A DNA stretch of 15,323 nt from Parachlorella kessleri (GCA_001598975.1 BBXU01002086.1:1-15323), one strand, 5' to 3'; shown: positions 8,234 to 15,323, counted from the stretch's first letter. The notes: generated by a model not told the origin, from the letters alone. A program made the numbers and translations.

Positions 8234-11000
8234 TCAACCCAGCCGCCCACAGTCATATGCTGCATGGTCAAGGAAGTGGCTGGGAGAGAAAAGGCGCTCA
8301 ACAAAGAAATCCCTGGCAGCAACCACCGGCGGCAGGGGCAGCTGCAGCAGCGCGCCCATAGCAAAGGACCGGACAGTGATTGGCAGACACCTGCAGCACA
8401 GGCGCTCCACCCTTGGAATTCAGCTCTGTCCTTTTGTGGATTCCAGCAAGGGCTGCCTCTCACAGCATACTACAAACCCATGACCGCGAGGCTTGGATCG
8501 TGAGGCTTGCCCAACAGTACTGCGTCTGCAACAGATGCAACTGTACCCTCTCCTCTTGGCCAAGCAGCCCTCCAACAACTGTGGCACGAGTAGCTGAGCT
8601 GGCCTCCTGTACAACCCGCGCCCAACACCACCGGCCGTGGTCGCTGCGCTGTAGGTCGGCCTGGGTCAGCCGCTACAGCTAAACTGGAGGTGCTCACCTG
8701 CGTGCCCTCTCCCTCTCATAGTCCTGGAAGGCCTGGCTTATGAGCTGTAGCGCCGCCCCCCGGCGGCCGCCAGCAAGTGGCTGCTCAAGCAGCGCTGGCA
8801 GGCCCTTCTCTTTCAGCAGCCTGCCCAACACCACCGCATCCTCCAAAGCGGTGCAGCCACCCTGGCCCAGGTTGGGGGTCATGGGGTGCAGCGCATCGCC
8901 CGCCAGGGTTACCGCGCCAGTACGGCTGCCCAGGGGCACATCCCACCTGCAGGAAAACCAAGCCTACATTGGCGTAATGCATACATTAATGATACTAGAA
9001 ACCCAGCTGCAACCTGTCCAGGGCCAGCTGAATGGGGTGCCACAAGGCAGGTGAGGAGGCTTTCAGATGGGATGAGGAGGCGTCACACCGCAACAACAGC
9101 TCGGACCACGAGTCTCCGCAGCCAGCCAAGAGGGAGTCTCAATAGTAATTGCTGTTGTATACGAACACAGAGGTTGGCAGGTGATTGCTGCTCTGCCAAC
9201 AAGCATATTCATCGGGCGCTACCATCCTCCTCACCTGTCTGAGACCCTGCTCCGCACCAGGGACTCTTCTGGAGTGCGCTGGATGACGTCCGCGGCGCCC
9301 CACTCCCACCCTGCCACTGTTTGAAGTGCCTCTTGCCGCACGTCCTCAGCGGTGGGAGGTATGGGCGCATCAGCACGTACATCAAACACCACAAACCAGT
9401 ACAGCTCGGTGTCTGCAGACAGGGAAGCATGGGGGAGGCTTGTTGATATGTCCAGGAAATGTAGGAGGAAATATGGCCAGATATCGTGCGGGCTGGTGTA
9501 AACTCCCTTTTCAGGGCCTGAAAAAGTCTTGGCGCTGGTGAATAACTCAGTCAAAGTTTGCAATGCTCTGGCATATGCCACATTCTCAACAAGCACTCCA
9601 CAAACCCCTGGTTCTCCGTCCGGACCGTTGGTGTTGATTGTTGGATACTGCGGTTTGGGCATAATACACCCGGGCTCTTTGTTGGTTCCACTTGGTGGGA
9701 CTCACAGCAGCATGGTCAGGTGGCGCCATGCTATTCAACTAGCCTTGACTATAGACAGACACATGCAAACCTGAGATGGGATACATTCCCGCTCGTGGCC
9801 CCCTGCCCCAAATCTGCCGAATTGAATTACAGGGGACGCCCCCTGGGTAGACGGCTATGCCCCTGCACACAACACCGTTCGAACTGTTGGCGACCTATGT
9901 CGTCAGCAGGATGTGGCGATAGCAAGACAGCCTGGAATTAGGGCCGTCGGGTCACCATGCAGTGCCGAGAAGGCCTGGCCATGATCAGTATCCTATTCTT
10001 ACGGTTGCAAAGCCAGACCTGTGATATGGGCTGCCTGGGGCGATATACATAACGACCCCGAACCCAGCTCGCCTTGTTCTGCAAGATAGGGGCTCACCTA
10101 ATGGCCGTCTGGCCCACATATCGTGGGGCCCTGCGCCCAAGAGCTGCACCCGCGGCGCTGCCCCTCCCCTCCGCCCCCACCACCGCCAGACAATGCACCG
10201 ACTGTCTGTCGCCTCCCCCCAACTGTATGCTGGCGCCTGTGGCAGTTGCGCGCACCGCCTCCACTGGCGAGCCCAGGTGGAGGGTGCCTGGTGCCAGCCG
10301 GTCAGCGAGTGCTTGTAGCAGCTGGGACCTCCGTACGCCTCGAAATTCATGCGGGCCTCCTTCACACTCTCCTAGAGAAAAGCTGCGAAGGCGGCGGCCA
10401 TTGCTACGGCATAGCTCCACCCTGTGCAGCAGGTTGGGATCTGGCTGGGCGTGTGGAGGCGGAGCCTTTGACGTTGGGCTTGGGCAAGATAAGTAGCCTG
10501 GCAATGCAAATGACACCAGGGAACAGCAGCGCCAGTACAAATGTTGCATGTTTGTTCTTGGCGTTGCAGGCAGGGCAGGTGATCTGCAGCTCAATGCATG
10601 CAGTCGTTAGCTCCTGCACTTACTCGGCGACCAGCAGATGCTGCTCCCGCAGCGGCTCTGCAGCTTGCAGGGCGTCCAGCGCCCTCCAAGCATTGGTCCA
10701 AAGGCCCAGGGCTGTACCACTCGTGCTGAGCTCGCCCTGCCGCTCCAGAACCACTGCTGGCAGACCAACTGCTTGAAGTGCGACTGCCGTGGCCAGGCCC
10801 GCAGGCCCGCCTCCCACTACCACTATGCTGTCATCCAAGCTCGTCAGGCTACTCGCCACAACCTGCTGTGTGCTGGGAATCGCTTGGCTGCTTGCGCGCC
10901 GTCTAGCGCGCGCTTCGCGGTGATGACAGCGAGACAGCAGTGCAGCGCCGCGACCAGGGCGGACGCCACCAGACCAGGAGGAGGGGATCGTCAGGAGCAT
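8234..11000 (-). CDS. FAD-dependent monooxygenase, CTF2/zeaxanthin-epoxidase-like, probably plastid-targeted
   Basis: Exons on the minus strand: 11000-10624, 10421-10098, 9862-9771, 9412-9235, 8946-8698, 8390-8234. They total 1377 nt, giving 458 residues ending in TGA. All phases match. Residues 1 to about 55 are rich in Arg, Ser and Ala with few acidic residues, as in a chloroplast transit peptide. The first FAD motif is GGGPAG (63-68), with E86 closing the dinucleotide fold. VRRSQLL (155-161) is the FAD-contacting arginine region. The DG-type motif reads GAEG (208-211). [12 protein letters not shown] and ELYWFVVFD are typical mid-domain segments. [15 protein letters not shown] (340-354) is the second FAD motif. 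The C-terminus ([14 protein letters not shown]) resembles plant CTF2 proteins as I recall them, so this class is likelier than zeaxanthin epoxidase itself, which is longer and carries an FHA domain. It should hydroxylate or epoxidise a hydrophobic substrate using NAD(P)H and O2. The substrate is unknown. Confidence 0.92.
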
Positions 11001-11302
11001 GACTAGCAGTGAACCCCAGCGGTCAGCTTGCCATGTTCACCACTGAAATCACAGGACTGCTGCTAATGAACTGCGTGATCAGTTCTCGTTATCCTTGGCA
11101 AGGTGACGGGCAGCGCCCGGGGGACAGCAAGTTGGTAGGTGATCGAGATGATAAGTTGTAGCGAGCTCCCGCCCTTGGCTTTTGGGCTGTCCCTACTCCC
11201 ACAGCTAGCTATGGTAGAGGCGCACTCAACACATACATGCATCAAAAACGTCTGATTGTACCCGTCTCCGGACGTAAGGGCGCATGTGCAGCTGTTGGGG
11301 TA

Positions 11303-11335
11303 CAGACCCAGGGCCAGACCCTCGCCCTGGGTCTG
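11303..11335. repeat. Perfect inverted repeat (11-bp arms, 11-nt loop)
   Basis: CAGACCCAGGG at 11303-11313 is the exact reverse complement of 11325-11335, around an 11-nt loop. It lies about 300 bp upstream of the monooxygenase ATG, where it could be in the promoter or 5' UTR. A related CCCTGGGT recurs about 15 bp farther on. Confidence 0.8.
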
Positions 11336-11450
11336 GCCTCCTTAGGCTGCCCTGGGTAGGACTCCCAGGCAAGCCGGTTCTGTCAGCTGGGGATGCCAAG
11401 CTCAGATAATCGACAACTCGGTGGTTCCTAGTGCAGGACAATATTGGGTA

Positions 11451-11510
11451 AAGGTGGCAGGGAGGTGAGGTGGATCAGAGAGCAGGTGTGGGCATCCTGG
11501 ACTGACAGTA
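11451..11510 (-). repeat. Dispersed repeat family, inverted copy
   Basis: Read on the minus strand from 11509, this begins CTGTCAGTCCAG and ends CCTGCCACC. In order it shares the blocks TGCCC, ACCT, CTCTCTG and CCTGCCACC with the plus-strand copy at 11888-11956 and the three copies at 15002-15281. It is diverged, with a few-base insertion near its end. Confidence 0.55.
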
Positions 11511-11690
11511 CTGACTCTATTGCCAGTGACGGTGAGTATGCGAGCACAGAGAACCACCAACTCCAAGCTATGAGAAGAAGCCTTGTTGCGAAGCTCGAGT
11601 ACGCACGCATTTGTTGGCCATCTGGACCTATGCCCATCCCTCTCTTGCAGCTGTGGCTCCTGCCCAACCAGCTCAGCCTGTGTTCTCTAG

Positions 11691-11822
11691 TCCAGCCTAT
11701 ACACCCTGCAGGCGTTGCCCTGGCTCATGGAGCTGCAGCACCAGCCTGTCCTCCTGGCCAAACACCTTGGAGCAGTGCGGGATGCGGGGGTGGTGTTGCT
11801 GAACCATGCTGTGGGCTGTTGA
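11691..11822 (+). other. Orphan exon-like reading frame (43 codons + stop), unrecognised
   Basis: A pyrimidine-rich stretch ending CTCTAG precedes 11691; a second possible acceptor, CTGCAG, precedes 11712. The frame from there to TGA at 11820-11822 encodes a hydrophobic, Leu/His-rich segment (for example WLMELQHQPVLLAKHLG). About 85% of its codons end in G or C, as in the real genes here. It has no start codon and no partner exon I can identify. It may be the last exon of an unrecognised gene, a gene fragment or part of a mobile element. A 36-codon frame on the opposite strand (11807-11697) has weaker codon bias. Confidence 0.22.
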
Positions 11823-11887
11823 TGAAAGCAATGGGGAGCTGGCAGCACAAACCGGCTGACGGCAGCTGAGGAAGGTCTATCATCCAA

Positions 11888-11956
11888 TCCTGTCAGTCCA
11901 GTTTGCCCCTACCTCCTCTCTGTTCGCATTTACCTGCCACCCACATCAAATAAAGG
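11888..11956 (+). repeat. Dispersed repeat family, plus-strand copy
   Basis: It begins TCCTGTCAGTCCAG, passes through CTCTCTGTTCGCATTTACCTGCCACCCA and ends near AATAAAGG. It matches the copy at 15196-15281 in the upstream CATCCA..CCTGTCAGTCCAG block as well as in the core. It is inverted relative to 11451-11510, with 377 bp between them. Confidence 0.6.
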
Positions 11957-11984
11957 TACCAGGTATGCCAACCCTACCGCCTCA

Positions 11985-12138
11985 CTAGAGGCCGCCCAAT
12001 CCCTCAGCTCTGCACACTTCCCATCCCGCTCTGGCCAGGACCAGCAGCGGCAGCCACAGCTTAAAGAAGGGGCTCCTCCCGAGGGTCAGGTTGGCTTGCC
12101 AAGCTGCCAGGGCAGTTGGCTGGACCTGCTGCTCCTGC
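11985..12138 (-). other. Orphan terminal-exon-like frame (50 residues), unrecognised
   Basis: On the minus strand a pyrimidine-rich stretch ending TTTAG (AG at 12140-12139) precedes one split-codon base and 50 codons, ending in TAG at 11987-11985. The peptide contains LAAWQANLTLGRSPFF and a hydrophobic stretch LWLPLLVLA. Codons end mostly in G or C. A repeat copy and an AATAAA lie just 3', on the opposite strand. I found no convincing upstream exon among the frames to its right, so the gene, if any, is unidentified. It could also be a decayed fragment. Confidence 0.22.
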
Positions 12139-12671
12139 CTAAAGCGTGGGAAGGCGGGAGTAGCGGTGGGGGACAGGCTGCCTTTCAACACTGTTGATGA
12201 CCTATGAAGGTGTGCATTTGTATGTCCCAGTAGTAGCTGTCGACCTTCGCCGCCTGCCTTCTTCTGCAGCAAAGGGATTGGTCACTGCACCAGTGCTGCA
12301 AGCCTAAGCATGCATGTACGACCCGACACCCCCCCCCTCCCTTCCACCGAACTGTGTCGCCAGTAGATAGATCCAGATACGCCAAGTACATCAGGGCTCA
12401 CTGGCCGATAAAGTGGTCGACCACAGTGTGGGCACAGGGACAAACAAACTATCCAAGCAGACCACTGCACTCCGTACTACCCAGTAAGCGCCCCCCAAGA
12501 AATCATCAACCATGGCCCCACACCAAGAGACGGGCAGGGCAAGGGAGCAGGAGTACATGGGCGGTACCGGCGGTCATGCTTATACCAAGAGGACACTCTT
12601 TCATACAGGGGGATTCCTGCATCAAGGCTCTCTCTTTCTGGTTGCTGGGCCCGCCTGTACAGCCAGACACG

Positions 12672-13783
12672 ATGACAAAGAAGAGGAGGAACTCGGGTCG
12701 CAACAAGTGAGCAGCTCATGCTGTGCTCCATCTGGCATGTTCGCTGGCCCTGACTGTTACCGAATGTTTTGTTTGTTTCAGTGACTCTGAGTATTCTTGG
12801 CTGCTGCAGGCACGGCCGTGGCCATGGTGGGTGCAGCAGTGGTCGGCCCTGCGCACTGCTATTGGAAAGGCTTGGGAGGACCCTTGCTTGTGACCTGAGT
12901 GCATGCTAGCAGGACGGTGGTTTTTATGTAGTGCTGGGCGGCTGCCCGCCATCTCCTTTGGTTGGACCTGCGCAAGTCCGACAGTCGTGTCAAGGAAGGA
13001 CCAACGTTAAGGACTTTGCGACTGTGCAGTGACCCGCGTGCGCTGCGAATCCTCTGGCGTGCTGGTCCCTAAGGACAAGGCCATCAAGCGCTTCATTGTC
13101 AGGAACATCGTGGATGCCTCCGCCATCCGTGATATCCAGGACGCTTGTGCTATTGATGGTGAGCCTGGACGTAGCAGTTCAGCTGGAGGTAGCAGCACGG
13201 GGCAGCTGGCAGCAGCAGGGCACGCGGGGGCATTCAGTCGGGGCAGCAGCTAGGCAGCCAGGCGGGATGGTACGAGTGTCAGCAGCTGGTCCTGTGGTTA
13301 AGCGGCCCGCGAGGATGTGGCAAGTGTTGGCCCAGTGTGCTGACACTCGTACTGTGGCACGGCACGCAGCCAGTCGCAGTAACTGCCATTTACTGCCAAC
13401 CGAGCCTGGCGCCGCAGCTCGTCAGATCGGTGGGCCAGAAGAGGGCCACAGCTGGGCGTGTCCTGTGGATTGAGTGTCCCGCAGACGCCCGCGTACGACC
13501 GGCATACCTTTTGGTTGTGAGGACGTTGGACTTGAGCTGCGCTGCTACAAGTTGACGTTTCGCTGCTGCAGGGTATGCGCTGCCCAAGCTGTACCGCAAG
13601 GTGTACTACTGCATCAGTGCGGCTATCCACTCCAAGATTGTGCGCGTGCGCAGCCGCAAGAACAGGCGCAACAGGGAGCCGCCCGCACGCCCTGGCTTCG
13701 GGCCCCGCCGTGAGGGCCAGCAGGGCGGGCAGCAGGGCCAGCAGGGGGGAGGGCAGCAGGGAGGACAGCAGCAGCAGAAGTGA
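12672..13783 (+). CDS. RPS26: 40S ribosomal protein eS26 (RPS26)
   Basis: Exons: 12672-12706, 12810-12826 (17 nt), 13030-13158, 13572-13783. They total 393 nt, giving 130 residues ending in TGA. The N-terminus [11 protein letters not shown] and the core ([38 protein letters not shown]) are diagnostic of eS26. This small-subunit protein sits by the mRNA exit channel and contacts mRNA upstream of the start codon. From family knowledge, eS26 binds zinc through Cys 23, 26, 74 and 77. Here C23 and C74 are kept, but 26 is Ser and 77 is Ala. The C-terminus (about 107-130) is a Gly/Gln-rich tail in place of the usual short Pro-rich end. The start is set by homology, although an in-frame ATG lies 32 codons upstream at 12576. 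The third intron (413 bp) carries a long hairpin. The first TGTAA on this strand after the stop is at 14307-14311, a weak poly(A) candidate. Confidence 0.98.
12810..12826 (+). other. RPS26: 17-nt microexon of RPS26
   Basis: It is flanked by CTGCTGCAG (12801-12809) and GTGGGTGC (from 12827). It supplies the third base of codon 12, residues HGRGH, and the first base of Val18. Skipping it would shift the frame before the conserved RCESSG block, and it encodes the universally conserved GRGH of eS26. Both facts make it a true exon. Confidence 0.93.
13270..13352 (+). ncRNA. Long intronic hairpin in RPS26 intron 3, possible small-RNA precursor
   Basis: The 15-nt arm 13270-13284 is the exact reverse complement of 13338-13352. 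Inside it, after a 1-nt/2-nt internal loop, CTGGTCC (13286-13292) pairs with GGCCCAG (13329-13335) apart from one mismatch. Three further pairs, including two wobbles, extend the base. The total is about 24 pairs around a terminal loop of roughly 36 nt. It could be a microRNA-type precursor, a structure controlling splicing or a decayed inverted repeat. No box C/D pair was seen. The structure is sequence fact; the ncRNA label is a guess. Confidence 0.35.
13716..13780 (+). repeat. CAG/GGN low-complexity repeat coding the RPS26 tail
   Basis: CAGCAG units alternate with GGN codons and encode the Gly/Gln-rich C-terminus of RPS26, ending in a run of four Gln. Such tracts change length easily by replication slippage, which probably explains the unusual tail. 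Confidence 0.85.
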
Positions 13784-14644
13784 GGAGGCAGCGTGCCGCT
13801 GTAGAGCAGGTCAGTGATAGTGGGCCGCTGCCTAAGGCGCGCGCTTTCCTGGGGTTGTGTGCGAGCATCACCCCATTACGGGGTTGGGTAGCAGGCTATG
13901 ACTCAGGGCTATGGTGATGCTAGCGTGGAGTTATTCTGATTTGTGTTCAATTCGAGCGCGTTACACTTGGCATGGCCTGCTGGCTGGCCTGAAGCTAATC
14001 CCGTCTTGATAATCATGAAGACAACTGAAGCCGGGCACAAAACTACGCCTAGTAGATTATGAAGGGGCCATGATGCTGATAGAGGGAAGGGGGGCGCTGG
14101 CGCCTAGATTGTCGCCTTACTATGATGGAACGCACGTGGCAGGAAGCAATCGAACAAGGTGCGGCCATGTGCTCTGTTCCTATGAGCAGAGCTGAGAGGA
14201 GGAAACTATACAATGTGAATTTCCCTGGCCCGCTGTGCAGGTGTCTGATGGAATATGGCAGGCGGGAGCAGTAACTACAGCCTTTTCTGGGATATGGCGC
14301 TGACTCTGTAACAAAGCTCCTTCGCCAAAATCCAGGCGAACACCTGGCGAGGCAGGTCGCATAGAGGCAGCTTGTGTAAGCAAGGCAGGCGGGAGCCTGC
14401 AGGCAATGCATGGTGCTCGAAGCAAAGCAATTGGCATGTAGCAGCCGAAGTTCGAAGCCGAGCCTTGCCCACCTACAGCTGTGGGGTGCTCAACTGCATG
14501 CATGTGGCTCACCCCGGCTGCCCACATCCAGCCCGACAGCATGAAGCTCTCTAAAGCAGGGCCCTACAGGGTTCCCTGGCTGCTTACTGGCTGGAGTTGT
14601 TTGATGCATGGAGCCACAGCCCGCATCACATGCTCACTATATCT

Positions 14645-14754
14645 CTAGCACATGCCCACCGTCAGGTGGATCTGCACAGGCCCGCCTGCCCTGCTGCGAG
14701 CAAATTTGCAGGCCTGCTCCATCTGGAAGAACTCCATGAGCTCGTTGAACTTCA
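14645..14754 (-). other. Orphan terminal-exon-like frame (35 residues), unrecognised
   Basis: On the minus strand, TTCTTAAATAG (AG at 14756-14755) precedes two split-codon bases and 35 codons, ending in TAG at 14647-14645. The peptide contains KFNELMEFFQMEQACKFARS and ends VQIHLTVGMC. About 29 of 35 codons end in G or C, the bias of the real genes in this window. It looks like the last exon of a leftward gene whose other exons I could not find, or a gene fragment. No family recognised. Confidence 0.25.
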
Positions 14755-14759
14755 CTATT

Positions 14760-14775
14760 TAAGAAGTACTTCTTA
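14760..14775. repeat. 16-bp perfect palindrome TAAGAAGTACTTCTTA
   Basis: The 16 bases equal their own reverse complement. On the minus strand it sits directly before the acceptor of the orphan exon at 14645-14754 and includes a donor-like GTAAGAAG just upstream. It may be a dimeric protein site or part of a decayed intron. Confidence 0.7.
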
Positions 14776-15001
14776 CCTACATCACATTATGGTGGCTCAG
14801 GCCTTCAGGTTGGTCTCTCCAGCGACCAGCTTGTAAGTTCCTATGCCACCGCTGCCGCTCCCGCCATGCCCAACAATGGCAAGGGAAAGAGGGAGCAGCT
14901 GTGACCTGCTGGCTTGGGGTGGAAGCAAGCTCAGCTTATCGACTGTACTAGGTTGCTGCACTACCATTGCCACAGTAGCAGGTGTAGAATTACTGGCTCA
15001 G

Positions 15002-15088
15002 GACTCAGGCTCATTCTGCATCCAGCCCCCTCAGTCCAGTCCAGCCCAGCTCTACTCCCTGTTCGCACTACCTGCCACCCATGCTAAC
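15002..15088 (+). repeat. Repeat family, tandem copy 1
   Basis: It begins GACTCAGGCTCATTCTGCAT and ends in GTTCGCACTACCTGCCACCCATGC. It is closest to copy 3 (15196-15281): both share the CATTCTGCATCCAGCC and CTGCCACCCATGC blocks. Confidence 0.75.
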
Positions 15089-15119
15089 AGGTGAAACTAC
15101 TGTATCGGAACTCAGGCGA

Positions 15120-15193
15120 GACTCAGGCACACCCCTGTCAGCCCAGTATACCCATACCTCTTCTCTGATCGCATTACCTGCCACCCTAAGTAA
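15120..15193 (+). repeat. Repeat family, tandem copy 2 (shorter)
   Basis: It begins GACTCAGGCAC, passes through CTGTCAGCCCAG and CTCTGATCGCATTACCTGCC, and ends CACCCTAAGTAA. It lacks the TTCTGCATCCAG block of copies 1 and 3. Its core is closest to the copy at 11888-11956. Confidence 0.7.
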
Positions 15194-15195
15194 AG

Positions 15196-15281
15196 ACTTA
15201 GGCACATTCTGCATCCAGCCCTGTCAGTCCAGCTCAGCTCTCATTCCCTATTCGCACAACCTGCCACCCATGCATAAATAA
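15196..15281 (+). repeat. Repeat family, tandem copy 3
   Basis: It begins GACTTAGGCACATTCTGCAT, contains CCTGTCAGTCCAG, and ends in TATTCGCACAACCTGCCACC followed by CATGCATAAATA. After it the sequence becomes A/T-rich to the window end, so the array may stop here. Confidence 0.75.
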
Positions 15282-15323
15282 TGCTGGTGAAAAAATCTAC
15301 AAAATTGGTTCAATTCATAAAAG

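Larger units (their letters stand above)
11001..12671. other. Divergent intergenic region between monooxygenase and RPS26
   Basis: This 1.67-kb spacer lies between two genes that start outward from it, so it must hold both promoters. It contains an 11-bp-stem hairpin (11303-11335), an inverted pair of repeat-family copies (11451-11510 and 11888-11956), two orphan exon-like frames (11691-11822 plus, 11985-12138 minus), and a poly(C) tract near 12330. No complete gene could be assembled. No clear TATA box was seen for RPS26. Confidence 0.55.
13784..15323. other. Region 3' of RPS26 without a recognisable complete gene
   Basis: This 1.54-kb stretch holds the RPS26 3' UTR (possible TGTAA at 14307-14311), a short GCC-rich inverted repeat near 14320-14350, one orphan exon-like frame (minus, 14645-14754), a 16-bp palindrome (14760-14775), and three tandem copies of a repeat family (15002-15281). 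ORFs longer than 60 codons here show no domain or consistent codon bias. Confidence 0.5.

Noticed and set aside
9413..9662. Minus-strand frame continuing upstream of the monooxygenase exon 9412-9235
   Set aside because: The upstream part has no family similarity. The exon at 9862-9771 joins in phase and gives the expected [20 protein letters not shown] sequence.
9985..10086. Alternative monooxygenase exon reading [10 protein letters not shown]
   Set aside because: It superficially resembles the GxRAG segment, but its phase does not fit the following exon, and the 9862-9771 exon fits both sequence and phase.
11815..12210. TTGATGA motifs resembling snoRNA C boxes at about 11819 and 12195
   Set aside because: The first base does not fit the C-box purine, and no D box with a closing terminal stem was found at snoRNA distance.
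12827..13029. Possible H/ACA or C/D snoRNA in RPS26 intron 2
   Set aside because: Only short hairpins are present, and no C/D or H/ACA box pair is visible.
14440..14465. GTTCGAA resembling a tRNA B box
   Set aside because: The flanks form a local TTCGAA palindrome, and no cloverleaf or A box is found at the right distance.

Overview
The window is nuclear DNA of a green alga. The class is my inference: probably a chlorophyte of the Trebouxiophyceae or Chlorophyceae. Four observations support this. Every recognisable gene is split by short (about 100-410 bp) GT-AG introns with CAG acceptors. Exons are strongly G/C-rich at third codon positions. TGTAA, the usual green-algal polyadenylation signal, lies 3' of two genes. 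The proteins are eukaryotic or plastid types: a cytosolic ribosomal protein, a CTF2/zeaxanthin-epoxidase-like flavoprotein and a plant-type LRR protein. There is no bacterial operon structure, CRISPR array or prophage.

Layout, left to right. (1) 8-5041, minus: a large secreted or membrane LRR protein with signal peptide, Pro-rich stalk, LRRNT_2 cap and about 18 LRRs of 24 residues. Eleven exons are visible and the 3' end runs out of the window. (2) 5042-5908: intergenic, with a 10-bp-period CTAGGC triplet. (3) 5909-7888, minus: a 282-residue class I SAM-dependent methyltransferase in seven exons. (4) 7889-8233: a compact spacer. (5) 8234-11000, minus: a 458-residue FAD-dependent monooxygenase of the plant CTF2 family in six exons, probably plastid-targeted. 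(6) 11001-12671: the divergent spacer between the monooxygenase and RPS26, holding a strong hairpin, an inverted pair of about 60-70 bp repeats and two orphan exon-like reading frames. (7) 12672-13783, plus: RPS26, four exons including a 17-nt microexon. (8) 13784-15323: no recognisable complete gene, but one orphan exon-like frame, a 16-bp palindrome and a tandem array of the repeat family also seen in region 6.

All four gene models were built by hand. At every junction the splice phases agree and the protein family pattern is restored (LRR periodicity, methyltransferase motif I, the second FAD motif, the RPS26 core). The genes look like neighbours rather than one pathway. The LRR protein would act at the cell surface, the methyltransferase substrate is unknown, the monooxygenase is probably plastid redox or pigment-type chemistry, and RPS26 is translational housekeeping. 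I see no convincing new multi-gene system. The items most worth checking are RPS26 (loss of one cysteine from each zinc-binding pair, a microexon, a long intronic hairpin) and the dispersed repeat family at 11.4-12.0 kb and 15.0-15.3 kb.
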